Made by a program: the position numbers and the translations under genes | Part shown: positions 16,118-25,023 of the stretch, in pieces | Numbering within the stretch: position 1 is the first letter of the stretch | Layout: each line of letters begins with the position of its first letter | Assembly: GCF_000620305.1 (NCBI RefSeq) | Contig: NZ_KK211100.1 | Span: 1,073,275 to 1,137,274, forward strand | From: Desulfitibacter alkalitolerans DSM 16504 | GTDB lineage: Bacteria; Bacillota; DSM-16504; Desulfitibacterales; Desulfitibacteraceae | Direction: 5' to 3' | DNA length: 64,000 bases | Notes under the pieces: model-generated | Told to the model about the DNA's origin: nothing | Database searches by the model: none | What the model saw: the letters and a program-made list of their open reading frames with translations, nothing else

Positions 16118-16209
16118 AAATTTACCTCCTTCATTTAGAAATTAACTGCTTAACTGCTGATTTCCAATCTTGAACTTGTTACTACAATCACAACCATGGC
16201 TGCATATAT

Positions 16210-16968
16210 TTATGAATTAATCCCCCCTTTCAAAATCCTGAATTTATTATTTAACAGGGCTTTTTTAAGGGAATAAAAATCCAAGTCCCCCTTATAAGAA
16301 ATATATGCCCTGCCAATATCACTTAAAAAATGTGCATCTGATGAAGAAATGATAGGATATCCAGTTATATCTATCCTTTCTATATATTCCTGTGGATTAA
16401 CCCTTGCTGATACTTCAAGAGCGTCCAGCTTTAAATTCTTGGGAATAAAACCTAACAATGACAGCAGACTGTATGCCGGACGGTCTATATGGGCGGCTAT
16501 TGCCAGTCCTTCAAATTCATGTGCCCCAGCTACTACCCTCTCAACATTCAACCTTACTGAGCTTAGAAGCAGTCTTTCCTCCATTCCTATAATGCTGCCT
16601 TTACTGTCCAACACTAACTGTTCACCAAAAATGCTTTTTTTGTTTTTAATGTCAGTCAGATAGTTCTCAATATATTTGTAAAATTCCTCTGCAGCAGAAA
16701 CAGTTTCAAAAAGGCAGAGGATATGTACCTCCTCCTCGCATTGAATCTCAAGACCAGGAACAATTTTAATACTTCCACGCTTGAATGTATCTGCGGCCTC
16801 AACAAAGGATTTAAGGTTTAAAACGGAATTATGATCAGTAATACCTATAAGGTTTAAACCCATTTCATAGGCCCTTAGAAGAATCTGCTGTGGTCCCATT
16901 TCTTCATGAGCACAGGGAGAAAGGGCCGTGTGAATATGAAGGTCAGCATTTATATTCATTTCAGTCAT
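16210..16968 (-). CDS. PHP-domain metal-dependent phosphoesterase-like protein
   Basis: This 252-residue protein has the PHP signature NADLHIHTALSPC near the start, the GITDHNS motif, then a later AAHIDRP and SSSDAH motif, which are the metal-binding histidine/aspartate blocks of the TrpH-type PHP family. The reaction is probably hydrolysis of a phosphoester, but the substrate is unknown. The start overlaps the upstream DRTGG gene by four bases (ATGA type), so they are coupled. PHP and DRTGG genes recur beside clostridial [FeFe]-hydrogenase genes; a signalling or nucleotide-related role is inferred only from that setting. Confidence 0.85.
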   Translation of the reverse strand: MTEMNINADLHIHTALSPCAHEEMGPQQILLRAYEMGLNLIGITDHNSVLNLKSFVEAADTFKRGSIKIVPGLEIQCEEEVHILCLFETVSAAEEFYKYIENYLTDIKNKKSIFGEQLVLDSKGSIIGMEERLLLSSVRLNVERVVAGAHEFEGLAIAAHIDRPAYSLLSLLGFIPKNLKLDALEVSARVNPQEYIERIDITGYPIISSSDAHFLSDIGRAYISYKGDLDFYSLKKALLNNKFRILKGGINS

Positions 16969-17321
16969 TGCTTCTGACCTGCATTTTCTGTCATAAGTCT
17001 ATAAAGCTTTCCCGCTGTTTCAAAGGCAGAATCATGGCTGTAAAATATTGGGATGTTTTCTCCTGTGGCCCTCTCCAGCACTTCTGCATCAGGCTTTTTA
17101 CCAGATACCACAATGCCTGAAAGCTCATTAAGCGAGGCAACCGCTACAATGTTTATGTGTACTTGTTTAGTTATCCATAAATAACCACTCCTGGCTTCTG
17201 CTATGACAAAGCTTAGCAGATCAGAAGAATAACCCCATGTCACGTCTCTTTTTTCCCATTCCTTTAGCGATGGATTTAGCAATTCAATACCCATTTTGGA
17301 AGCAACGTAATTTAAGTGCAC
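16965..17321 (-). CDS. DRTGG-domain protein (first in gene order from hydC)
   Basis: This 118-residue protein resembles the DRTGG domain, found alone or beside CBS domains and in phosphotransacetylase-linked proteins. Visible features are the HINIVAVASLNELSGIVVSGKKPDAEVLERA core and the IPIFYSHDSAFETAGKLYRLM tail, which together form the ligand-binding fold. The GTG start at 17321 follows GGGAGGTTTACAAT. A second DRTGG gene at 19208-19561 lies upstream in the same operon; both flank the HydS-like sensor. The DRTGG ligand is not established. Confidence 0.75.
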   Translation of the reverse strand: MHLNYVASKMGIELLNPSLKEWEKRDVTWGYSSDLLSFVIAEARSGYLWITKQVHINIVAVASLNELSGIVVSGKKPDAEVLERATGENIPIFYSHDSAFETAGKLYRLMTENAGQKQ

Positions 17322-17347
17322 ATTGTAAACCTCCCTAATAATGAATA

Positions 17348-18661
17348 TTACTCCGAGTTTCGCTGACCCATTGCAGGGGGAACCTTTCTAGCCAGCTTTA
17401 ATACTTCTTCTGCAAGGATTTCTACTTGCTTTCTCAATTTAAAAACACAGTCAGTCTCAAAGGCTAATCCCTTGACAATATCCTCTGCAAGGGCCCTGCA
17501 GTTTGGACAACCACAGGAACTGCAATCAAGTCCCGGCAGTTCCTCTAAGGTTCTTTCTAATTTCTCCATCTTAACAAGGGCTTCCGCCAGGTTGTCATCA
17601 AGATTTCTTACCTTTCGAGGTTGAAAATCACCTTTTAGTAAGCAGTGAGACAAATCCACAGTTTCCAAAAAATGCTCTAGCTGCGGATTTGTACCCTTGC
17701 TTACCAGCTGGTCAATTCGTACCCTGGCCAGGAAAGGGTTTTTGGCCACAAGAGACCCTCCTATACAACCACCCTGGCATGCCTGGCACTCAAGATATGC
17801 AATATCCCTCAATTCTCCTTTTTCAACTTGTTCTAAAACATTAATTACATTTTGTATACCATCAACAGCCAGTTTTGTACCATGCTTCAGTGCCTTTATC
17901 TCGCCACCAGAACTGCCCCATCCTATGCCTAACCCCGATGCTTTCTGAAGCTTTCTGTTACCCTTAAGGTCTTTAATGTGTTTTAATACCTGGCCATAAA
18001 TAGTGGAAATTGAAATAGCACCATCTACATAAACGTGATTCTTGGCTGCTGGCTGCCTAATGGCTGTTATTTTACCAGGACAGGGGGTAATAAAAAAAGT
18101 TCCCACTTCTTGAGGGGCATATCCTTTAGAAAAAGCATTCCTTTTTGCATACATGGCCGCCATATTCATGGGAGAGTCTATGGGAATAATATGCTCTAAG
18201 AGCAGTGGAAAACGAACCTGAATAAGACCAACTACAGCTGGACAGGCCTGTGATATGAGAGGCTTTAGGCTTTGATTTTCTTGCAAGTAATTATTTATCC
18301 CCCTGGTTACTACCTCCGCTGCCAGTGCTACTTCAAAAACATCGTCAAAACCAATCATTATCAAGGCTTCCAAAATTTCATCAAGGGTATGTTTGGAGTC
18401 GAATTGCCCATAAAAAGAGGGTGCTGGAAGGGCAATTCTATATTTAAAATCATTTAATTTATCTAAAGAATCTTCAACTGCAATTTTGGCGTGGTTAGGA
18501 CAGGTTCGTATACACTCACCACAGTCAACACAAAGCTCCTCAATAATTCGAGCTTTACCATCTCGTACCCGAATGGCTTCAGTAGGGCACCTTTTTATGC
18601 AGTTTGTGCATCCCTTACATTGTTCTTTATCTAACCTCACAGAATGAAAATACTGTTTCAA
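17348..18661 (-). CDS. HydS-like [FeFe]-hydrogenase homologue, putative redox/H2 sensor
   Basis: This 437-residue protein has two N-terminal [4Fe-4S] motifs (Cys15-25 and Cys44-54), then a shortened H-domain with SQACPAVV (Ala139-Cys140), TPCPGK (Cys194) and ECQACQGGC (Cys295, Cys299), and finally a four-Cys FeS domain CSSCGCPNC (380-388, Cys405) with a C-terminal helix. It lacks the [2Fe-2S] and His-Cys domains of catalytic HydA. The proton-transfer cysteine is replaced by alanine, as described for sensory [FeFe] hydrogenases (from memory of that group). It is flanked by DRTGG and anti-sigma-type ATPase genes, so a sensing role is likely. It shares the FeS domain and Ala-Cys motif with the sigma-54 fusion at 7493-9718. 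Confidence 0.85.
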   Translation of the reverse strand: MKQYFHSVRLDKEQCKGCTNCIKRCPTEAIRVRDGKARIIEELCVDCGECIRTCPNHAKIAVEDSLDKLNDFKYRIALPAPSFYGQFDSKHTLDEILEALIMIGFDDVFEVALAAEVVTRGINNYLQENQSLKPLISQACPAVVGLIQVRFPLLLEHIIPIDSPMNMAAMYAKRNAFSKGYAPQEVGTFFITPCPGKITAIRQPAAKNHVYVDGAISISTIYGQVLKHIKDLKGNRKLQKASGLGIGWGSSGGEIKALKHGTKLAVDGIQNVINVLEQVEKGELRDIAYLECQACQGGCIGGSLVAKNPFLARVRIDQLVSKGTNPQLEHFLETVDLSHCLLKGDFQPRKVRNLDDNLAEALVKMEKLERTLEELPGLDCSSCGCPNCRALAEDIVKGLAFETDCVFKLRKQVEILAEEVLKLARKVPPAMGQRNSE

Positions 18662-18737
18662 GGCTGTTTACCTCCATTCAAACTATAAGAAGAAAATTAG
18701 TTTATCCCAGTTAGATGTAAGTTCAGCTTCTAAATCA

Positions 18738-19166
18738 TTATTTTTGGCTGGCGTTGATTATAACCCTTACCATTGTCCCTTTGCCCACTTCAGACTTGAT
18801 CTCAATAAAATCAGTGCACCTTTTAATGTTAGGCAGCCCCATGCCTGCACCAAAACCCATTTCTCTAATGTTAGGTGGTGCCGTTGAGTAACCCTCCTGC
18901 ATGGCTAAATCTATGTCAGGAATGCCTGGACCCTTATCCTGGGCAGTTAATTCAATAGCTGCAGGAACAAGGTTAACCTTAAGTATTCCACCGTTACCAT
19001 GTATTACCATATTCATTTCCATCTCGTAAGCAGCAATGGAAGCCCTTCTTATCTCCAGTGGTTGATATCCTACCAATTGTAAAAGTTTTTTAATCTGACT
19101 TGAAGCCTGGCCAGCAGCAGCAAAATCCAGGGAAGCTACTGTGAATTCCTGCTCAAATTTACTCAT
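18738..19166 (-). CDS. Anti-sigma-factor-type serine kinase (HATPase_c_2)
   Basis: A protein of 142 residues in the RsbW/SpoIIAB family: IAAYEMEMNMVIHGNGG (N-box), AQDKGPGIPDIDLAM (G1) and FGAGMGLPNIKRCTD (G2), ending VGKGTMVRVIINAS. Such proteins phosphorylate an anti-anti-sigma partner or bind a sigma factor. No STAS-domain partner is visible in the operon, so the target is unclear; in this setting it may act with the HydS-like sensor. The ATG at 19166 is chosen over an in-frame TTG two codons upstream because AGTAGG stands at a better distance. Confidence 0.85.
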   Translation of the reverse strand: MSKFEQEFTVASLDFAAAGQASSQIKKLLQLVGYQPLEIRRASIAAYEMEMNMVIHGNGGILKVNLVPAAIELTAQDKGPGIPDIDLAMQEGYSTAPPNIREMGFGAGMGLPNIKRCTDFIEIKSEVGKGTMVRVIINASQK

Positions 19167-19207
19167 CTTCAAACCTACTCTACAGTTTTGTTATACATAA
19201 TACATTT

Positions 19208-19561
19208 CTACCCATTACCCTCACAACCTTTTAGACCATTAAGATAGAGAATGCCGCAGCTGTCATAAAGCATATAATTTGTTGCCAAAAGAGGTATATT
19301 CTTTTGTCTGGCAAAATCCACGACCTCCCCTGTGGGCCTTTTACCCCTTACAAAAACAACTGCAGCAGCCTCAATCATTTCTGCAGTGTTAATAACTTGA
19401 ATATTTGTTAAACCTGTTAAAAGCAAAACATTTGGAGGTGTAAAGGCCAACACATCACTTAATAGGTCACACCCAAAGGCACAAGACACCGACTTTTCTA
19501 ATAGTTCACTGCCCCATAAAACCTCTGCCTCTAAAAGCTTTTTCACTTCCTTGAGATCCAT
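19208..19561 (-). CDS. DRTGG-domain protein, first gene of the sensor-hydrogenase operon
   Basis: This 117-residue protein resembles the DRTGG family (VLLLTGLTNIQVINTAEMIEAAAVVFVRGKRPTGEVVDFARQKNIPLLATNYML) and is a paralogue of the 16965-17321 product; both carry a GKxP-type turn and an IPxx strand. It is the first gene of a run of ten closely spaced minus-strand genes ending with hydA at 9888. The upstream 290 bases are AT-rich with several TATAAT-like strings, but I could not fix a -35/-10 pair, and no sigma-54 match is present. Confidence 0.7.
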   Translation of the reverse strand: MDLKEVKKLLEAEVLWGSELLEKSVSCAFGCDLLSDVLAFTPPNVLLLTGLTNIQVINTAEMIEAAAVVFVRGKRPTGEVVDFARQKNIPLLATNYMLYDSCGILYLNGLKGCEGNG

Positions 19562-19850
19562 TTTGCTCCTCCAAACTTACCAGAACAGGCATTTAATAGT
19601 TTATAATAATTTATTATTACTTATAGCTGTTATAAAAAGTTATAATACATCACCTATTTTATTCTATATCCTATAGGAATTAACCTTCTCCTTTGGTTTT
19701 TTAGAGATTGTATTACTAAAAATAAAATTATTTTACTAATCACGAATTTTCCATCAACTCTTAATGTTATATCACATCCTGCATTTTAATGCATATTTTG
19801 GAATAGTATCTAACCTTTGTGAGATTTTTTTGTCTGGCGGCTGGTGTAAA

Positions 19851-19903
19851 AGTAAAAAAAGACCATCAGTAAGTATGCCGCTAAGGCATTTGATGGCCTT
19901 TTA
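19851..19903 (-). terminator. Strong intrinsic terminator after the intron-split csaB end
   Basis: AAGACCATCA (19859-19868) pairs with TGATGGCCTT (19891-19900), with an inner ATGCC/GGCAT stem. On the minus strand TTTTTTT follows (19858-19852); on the plus strand TTTT follows. This is a good terminator for minus-strand transcripts from csaB through the intron, and may work in both directions. Confidence 0.75.
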
Positions 19904-19930
19904 ATAAGCAATAAAATTGGGGTATCTTAA

Positions 19931-19945
19931 AAACCAACCAGAGGG
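19931..19945 (-). repeat. 3' half of an intron-split hairpin repeat (3' exon)
   Basis: On the minus strand the intron is followed by CCCTCTGGTTGGTTT. Joined to the 5' exon ending CCAGGGGGACGGTT, it restores a hairpin (CCAGGGGGA pairing with TCCCTCTGG) followed by T residues, the same element seen intact at 48224-48262. Confidence 0.75.
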
Positions 19946-19984
19946 GTGAGTAGCCCATGGGAGTCTCACCCACAGGCTCTCCCA

Positions 19985-20018
19985 GAACCGGACGTGAACC
20001 TCTCAGCTCATCCGGCTC
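19985..20018 (-). ncRNA. Group II intron domain V
   Basis: A 34-base hairpin on the minus strand: GAGCCGGA... pairs with ...TCCGGTTC, with an AGC catalytic triad in GAGC. Domain V is the catalytic core of the ribozyme. It follows the maturase stop by a few bases. Confidence 0.85.
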
Positions 20019-20025
20019 CCATTAT

Positions 20026-21267
20026 TCAGTCGTTAATTATACCAAGTTTCCAATGCACAAAAAGTTGAGGAACTGCCTCTGCTACTTTGATGAGCCATCT
20101 CCTAGCTCTAGCTTTGCTTCCATTGATATTCTTATACTTTCTTCGTACCCATTTTTGCAAGGTTTTGTTGATATATTTAAGCACAGGGGTTAATTCCGAT
20201 TTGCAAAAACTACCATAGTAGTTTATCCATCCCCTTATCTTGGGATTTAGAAGGTCTGCCAAATCATTGATTTCTCGATTTGTTCGAAATTGAAGGTTCA
20301 TATTTCTCACATTTTGTTTTATTGCCTTGCTTGCTTTGTTACTTATTGCTGGCGAGAATGTTATGAAGTACTCTCCTCGTCTGTTCTTGGCAAGCCTTGA
20401 CCTAAAAGTATATCCTAGAAAGTCAAATTTCTCTTGAGTGTGACTTCCTTTTCTATTGTCATCTTTGCAATATACTATTCGGGTCTTGTCTGGATGCAAT
20501 TCTAGCCCTATGTTCTTAAATCTTGCTGTTAGCGTTTCTAGTATGTTTTCTGTTTCTTCTAAGGTTGAGCAATGTACTACTCCATCATCTGCATATCTTG
20601 CCCATGGGTTATTGGGATAATTTATTTTCATCCATTTATCAAATGCATAGTGCATGAATAGATTTGCAAGTATCGGACTAATGACACCACCTTGCGGTGT
20701 TCCAGAGTCTCTTTTTATCTCTGTTCCATCTGCTTTTTGAAAAGGTGCCTTTAACCATCTCTCAATGTACAATATTTCCCATTTCTCCTTTGTGTGTTTG
20801 TGTACTGCCTTCATCAGGAGTTCATGGTCTATATTGTCAAATAGTCCTTTAATATCGAACTCTAGTACCCAGTCATATTCCCAGCACCTCTGTCTGGTAA
20901 TGCCTACTGCTTCTATTGCTGACTTATTCGGACGGTACCCATAGGAGTCTTCCAGAAAGTAGGGTTCTACTTTTGGTTCAAAATGGATTTTTACTACCAT
21001 TTGTGCTATTCTGTCTGCTACTGTCGGTATTCCTAGTACTCTTATCCCACCATTTTTCTTTGGTATATCAACTGCTTTTACTGCTGGGGGAAAGTATGTT
21101 CCAGACGACATCCTGTTCCATATTTTGTACAGATTGTTTTTAAGGTCTTTTTCAAATTCTTTTAGACTTACTTCGTCGATACCTGCAGAGCCTTTATTCG
21201 CTTTCACTTTCTCATAGGCTTCTTGTACTATTTGTTTTGGTATTCTAAACGGCTTTGTTTTGTTCAT
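20026..21267 (-). CDS. Group II intron reverse transcriptase/maturase (no endonuclease domain seen)
   Basis: A protein of 413 residues. The reverse transcriptase blocks are present: GIDEVSLKEFEKDL, VADRIAQMVV, FDIKGLFDNIDHELL, GTPQGGVISPILANLF and the active site RYADDGVVHC, followed by a maturase (X) region and a C-terminal tail with GWINYYGSFCK. It ends without a visible HNH/En domain, so target priming must not depend on one. It helps the intron splice and retrohome. The ATG follows GGGAGGAGCTA. The frame is intact, so the element may be active. Confidence 0.93.
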   Translation of the reverse strand: MNKTKPFRIPKQIVQEAYEKVKANKGSAGIDEVSLKEFEKDLKNNLYKIWNRMSSGTYFPPAVKAVDIPKKNGGIRVLGIPTVADRIAQMVVKIHFEPKVEPYFLEDSYGYRPNKSAIEAVGITRQRCWEYDWVLEFDIKGLFDNIDHELLMKAVHKHTKEKWEILYIERWLKAPFQKADGTEIKRDSGTPQGGVISPILANLFMHYAFDKWMKINYPNNPWARYADDGVVHCSTLEETENILETLTARFKNIGLELHPDKTRIVYCKDDNRKGSHTQEKFDFLGYTFRSRLAKNRRGEYFITFSPAISNKASKAIKQNVRNMNLQFRTNREINDLADLLNPKIRGWINYYGSFCKSELTPVLKYINKTLQKWVRRKYKNINGSKARARRWLIKVAEAVPQLFVHWKLGIIND

Positions 21268-21827
21268 TAGCTCCTCCCATTTCTGGTTGACTGATACTCA
21301 AAACTGAATAATATAGTTCGCTTTCGCTACCCTTCACTCCACTTCCATTACAGAAGCTTCATCATTACTACGGTCTATTCCGCCCCTATACTCTGCATCC
21401 GTATTTCACCCTTATGGGGGTTTCCCATTTGTGGTTTTTCCGTTAGCATCAGAGTCGTAGGTTCCCACGTTCCCTATAAAAGCCTAAATCATGTTCATGT
21501 CACCTCTATGCCGGTCACCATATAGTCGGTAATCAGGTCTCCTCTATACTTATCCTAGAATGACGGTTAGATCCTAGTTTTGATGACTTCTTTTCCATGT
21601 TTCGACACTTGAACGGTGATTCGCTTGTACTCATCTCCATGATTCTCACCTGACAAAGTCTTAGCTTTGCCTTTTCCTTAACGCTCACCACCATGGCTTT
21701 TGACCACAGCAGCTTAAGGTGGTTTGGAGCCCACACCTGAATGTTGACTCCGAAGGGCCTTCCTTCATCTTTCATAGAGCCTAAACTCTTAAGTTATCTT
21801 TCTATGAGTCTGTTTTTCGTGGCACAC

Positions 21828-21845
21828 AACCGTCCCCCTGGTTTT
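21828..21845 (-). repeat. 5' half of the intron-split csaB terminator hairpin (5' exon, IBS1)
   Basis: Directly after the csaB stop codon the minus strand reads AAAACCAGGGGGACGGTT, then the intron. GACGGTT is the intron-binding site (IBS1). The other half of the hairpin is at 19931-19945. Confidence 0.75.
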
Positions 21846-22940
21846 TTAGAGTTCTTTGGCCCAGCGGGCAGTTTCCAGGGCCTGCTCTCTCTTTTCATCT
21901 ATAATCTGCAGGTATTCAGGCAGATTGGCTTCCCTGTTTTCTAAGGCTGTTCTTACAGTATCCCATAGCTGATCCTCCGTTATAGTCTCCGCTCTTCCTG
22001 CCAGGGGCTGATAGGCCTGTTTCATGAAGCTGTCCACCTTTGGATCGTAGGAAATACCAACAATGGGTACTCCCATTACGGCAGCCATTATCAGAGAGTG
22101 GAGCCTCATTCCTATCATCATATGCAGGCTGCCCAGAATGCCAAGCATTTCTTCCACATTGACCTGGTTTTTCATGAGGATAGCCTTTTCTCCATGCTCC
22201 ATAAGCTTGATAGTATCTCTTCCTGGGGCAATATCACCTGGAAAATGAAAGGGTATAAACATAACCCTGTATCCCATTTCTATCAAATTATCACAGGTTT
22301 TTGCAACTGCCCTTTTATAGTTGCCTGGATTCTGCCATTCCCTTAGAGAAACACCCACAATTGGCTCTCCCTCTGGGGAGATGCCCATTTCTACCAGCAC
22401 CTTTTCATCAGACTGTGTGTTTACTCTTCTTCTATCTATACCAAGGACAGCATCTACAGTTTCTCTTATTTCAGGCCTGTCAATTCCCAACTGGTCTAGA
22501 AGCTTCTTGGAAGCCCCATCACGCACAGTAATCAAGTCAGCCTTATTTGCGAGCCAGCCCATGAGCCTCTTGCCCTGTGGAGTATTGATGGGTCCTATTC
22601 CCTGGGCATAAAACATAACCTTTTTACCTAAAAGCTTTGCCAAAAAAACAACCCCTAGATAGTAGATAAGACTTCTGGGACCAGTTACATCCTGAAGCAG
22701 GCTGCCGCCGCCACTAACAAGCTGATCACATTTTCTTAATGATTTAATCAAAGTAAAAAGCTTCCATCTATCAACTGACTCCACACCATATTGTTTATGG
22801 GTATGCTCTGGATTATTGGAAAAAACAATAGGTTCCAGATTGCCCACAGACTCAAAAGCCTGCAGCATACTATAGAGTATAGCCTCGTCTCCTATATTTT
22901 GAAAGCCATAATAACCAGATATTGCAATTTTTTTACTCAT
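21846..22940 (-). CDS. csaB: Polysaccharide pyruvyl transferase CsaB
   Basis: This 364-residue protein begins MSKKIAISGYYGFQNIGDEAIL, the family hallmark, and contains QLVSGGGSLLQD, the KKVMFYAQGIGP segment and a GMRLHSLIMAAVMGVPIVGISYDPKV motif near the end. CsaB adds pyruvate to the secondary cell-wall polymer that SLH domains bind, so it fits the many SLH proteins here. It overlaps the upstream DUF5693 gene by eight bases. Its stop codon is followed directly by a terminator hairpin now split by the group II intron. Confidence 0.93.
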   Translation of the reverse strand: MSKKIAISGYYGFQNIGDEAILYSMLQAFESVGNLEPIVFSNNPEHTHKQYGVESVDRWKLFTLIKSLRKCDQLVSGGGSLLQDVTGPRSLIYYLGVVFLAKLLGKKVMFYAQGIGPINTPQGKRLMGWLANKADLITVRDGASKKLLDQLGIDRPEIRETVDAVLGIDRRRVNTQSDEKVLVEMGISPEGEPIVGVSLREWQNPGNYKRAVAKTCDNLIEMGYRVMFIPFHFPGDIAPGRDTIKLMEHGEKAILMKNQVNVEEMLGILGSLHMMIGMRLHSLIMAAVMGVPIVGISYDPKVDSFMKQAYQPLAGRAETITEDQLWDTVRTALENREANLPEYLQIIDEKREQALETARWAKEL

Positions 22941-24909
22941 TAAAAAGCCTGCCTTCCAAGTGTTTATATAATCTCCATAATAGTATGAACATAACCCCTA
23001 TTGCAATACCCAGCCATAATCCATTAACGGTCCTTATCATGGAAACCAATAAAGGTGTATGAATATGAGCAAAGGTATTAACCATGGAAATCTGACCAAT
23101 TGCCCCCAATAACAGCAGTGGCAGATAACGATGCTGATAGCCTAGATAAAAAAGCAGCAGCATAAAGGGATGTCCAATCAAAAACTCCTTTGTGCGCGGA
23201 CGAGCTATTAATAGATTATCTAAAAGGGTTCTCACCTTAAGCTCCAGAGAGGATACAACTGCTGCCTCATTACCTGTCCTTGTTACATAAATTAGTCCGG
23301 CAACCAGGAAAAACCCTACAAGTATTAGATGCCTGTTTGTAACAACTGCATCCAGCAGACCCTTAATTCTGCTGGGCAGCTTATCTCTATCGCGCCAAAA
23401 ATAAAAAGCAAATATCAAAATTAGGATTGGTAAAAGATGAGCCACCTTCACCCCTACAAACTGATCCAGCTTGAGCATGAAGTTCAGATGTGCAAATAAT
23501 CCTACCATTAGCAGTGCACCTATCAAGCTGATTGAGGAAGCATGAATAAGCTTGATTATAGCCCTCCCCGGGGAGATGCTGGATTTATCATTTAAAACTA
23601 AAATTAAAGCCAGTGATGGAAATATTATTACCGAACCCAAGGCCATGGCCTTTATGGCAATATTTAACAAGGGGTCTATTATAAAGGCTCCTGCCCAGAT
23701 TATAAGGCCTGCTCCCCCTAATAAATAGGCAAGCTTTGAAAAATCTAGCCTCCTTAGGAGCAGCATTCCCCCTGCAAGAACACCCAGTCCACTTACAAAG
23801 GTCAACAGTATGTTCCCCTCTGCTGATGTAACATGCATGTTGAAAGGTTGAGCTTCGCCTATATTAAAGCCTTCCCTTTGTATTGCAGGTATTAATCCTG
23901 TAAAGCCATTTCCTCCACCAAGATAATTAACATTTGTTTCCATCCAATCTGAGCTATCCATTGGGAAGAAAAGCCTTACTAAAAGAACTCGAACATTTCT
24001 ATCAGTTATTGCCAGGGTGAATCTGTCCACTGCCCTTTGAGGAGTCATATTAACCATTTCGTTTAGCCCTATTGCATGGAACCTGACAACATTGGTTGGT
24101 TCATCTAAACCGACTTGCCTGGCACCTTGCTGATTAAAGATAAAGGTTTCAATGAAGGCAAAGTTTGCCTCAAGACTTTCAATTCCTTCATTAATAATAT
24201 GCAGATAATGGGGAAAGCCAGGAATTAAAAAATCATTAAATAAAACTGCCGTAATATTATCCTTAAAAGGCACTAAATATTCAAATACACCCCTTATTGC
24301 TTCAGGTGAGCTCTGGGGCCAATTGCGTATTTGTACCAGAATATTGTAGCCTTCTGAAACGGCCAGTTCCATAAAATCCTGGTCAAAACCCAGGCCAATG
24401 GTGCTAAGCTCAGATCTGGTAATTGGGACCCCAACAAGCTGAATGCTGCCTGTATTTTCCGGTACGTGAACACCAAAAACCTTTAAGGATAAGTTTTTCT
24501 TTATTTGTTCATGAACCTTTTCATCATTTGTAATAATATAGTTGTAGCCAGTTTTGATATTTTCAACATTGCTCCCCATCTCTGTTCTATACCTGTCATC
24601 TAAGAGAAGCTGACTGCCCGACATAACCCAGGCCTTATGGGGCTCTAGATCACTAATTATCTGTTCCTTTAAAAGGATGCCAGATACACCTGTTTGTTTG
24701 AATTTCCTTAATACATCCCGCTCTGAATACTGGCTATATCTAGCCAGCCTTTCAACCTCCTGGCTTTCAATACTCACCTCTACATGCCTGTTGGCCTGCT
24801 CCAGGGTCATTCTCTGCTTTGCAAGATAGCCGGCTGCCAACAGTGCCATAACTAGGATACCTATCAAAAGATAGTTTATATAATTAGCTGATTTAGTCTT
24901 AAATGTCAA
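22933..24909 (-). CDS. DUF5693 family membrane protein
   Basis: This 658-residue protein has one N-terminal membrane segment (about 13-27), an extracytoplasmic domain of some 330 residues (ERDVLRKFKQTGVSGILLKEQ), then around nine to ten hydrophobic segments in the C-terminal half. This matches the DUF5693 family, regularly found directly upstream of csaB in Firmicutes. It probably works in export or assembly of the pyruvylated cell-wall polymer, but this is inferred from the neighbourhood. The TTG start follows AAAGGGAGG. It forms an operon with csaB. Confidence 0.8.
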   Translation of the reverse strand: MTFKTKSANYINYLLIGILVMALLAAGYLAKQRMTLEQANRHVEVSIESQEVERLARYSQYSERDVLRKFKQTGVSGILLKEQIISDLEPHKAWVMSGSQLLLDDRYRTEMGSNVENIKTGYNYIITNDEKVHEQIKKNLSLKVFGVHVPENTGSIQLVGVPITRSELSTIGLGFDQDFMELAVSEGYNILVQIRNWPQSSPEAIRGVFEYLVPFKDNITAVLFNDFLIPGFPHYLHIINEGIESLEANFAFIETFIFNQQGARQVGLDEPTNVVRFHAIGLNEMVNMTPQRAVDRFTLAITDRNVRVLLVRLFFPMDSSDWMETNVNYLGGGNGFTGLIPAIQREGFNIGEAQPFNMHVTSAEGNILLTFVSGLGVLAGGMLLLRRLDFSKLAYLLGGAGLIIWAGAFIIDPLLNIAIKAMALGSVIIFPSLALILVLNDKSSISPGRAIIKLIHASSISLIGALLMVGLFAHLNFMLKLDQFVGVKVAHLLPILILIFAFYFWRDRDKLPSRIKGLLDAVVTNRHLILVGFFLVAGLIYVTRTGNEAAVVSSLELKVRTLLDNLLIARPRTKEFLIGHPFMLLLFYLGYQHRYLPLLLLGAIGQISMVNTFAHIHTPLLVSMIRTVNGLWLGIAIGVMFILLWRLYKHLEGRLFNE

Positions 24910-25023
24910 TGTATCTGCCTCCCTTTAAATTGGCTGGGAAATTATTAGTTCCTTGTGTTTGTCCTGGTTCAAATAGCTTCCGCACTATTATATATTATTT
25001 TTCTTTTATATAAAAGTGGTAAG

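Larger units (their letters stand above)
19946..21827 (-). mobile_element. Group II intron, about 1.88 kb
   Basis: The minus-strand 5' end GTGTGCC (21827-21821) fits the GUGYG intron start. A 34-base domain V (19985-20018) begins GAGCCGGATGAGC and ends GTCCGGTTC, and a domain VI-like helix follows. A maturase ORF sits in the domain IV position. The candidate EBS1 AACCGTC (complement of 21562-21568) pairs over seven bases with the 5' exon GACGGTT (complement of 21828-21834), which supports the 5' boundary exactly. The 3' boundary near 19946 is set by comparison with unoccupied copies of the target at 48.2 and 38.1 kb and may be off by a base or two. Confidence 0.88.
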
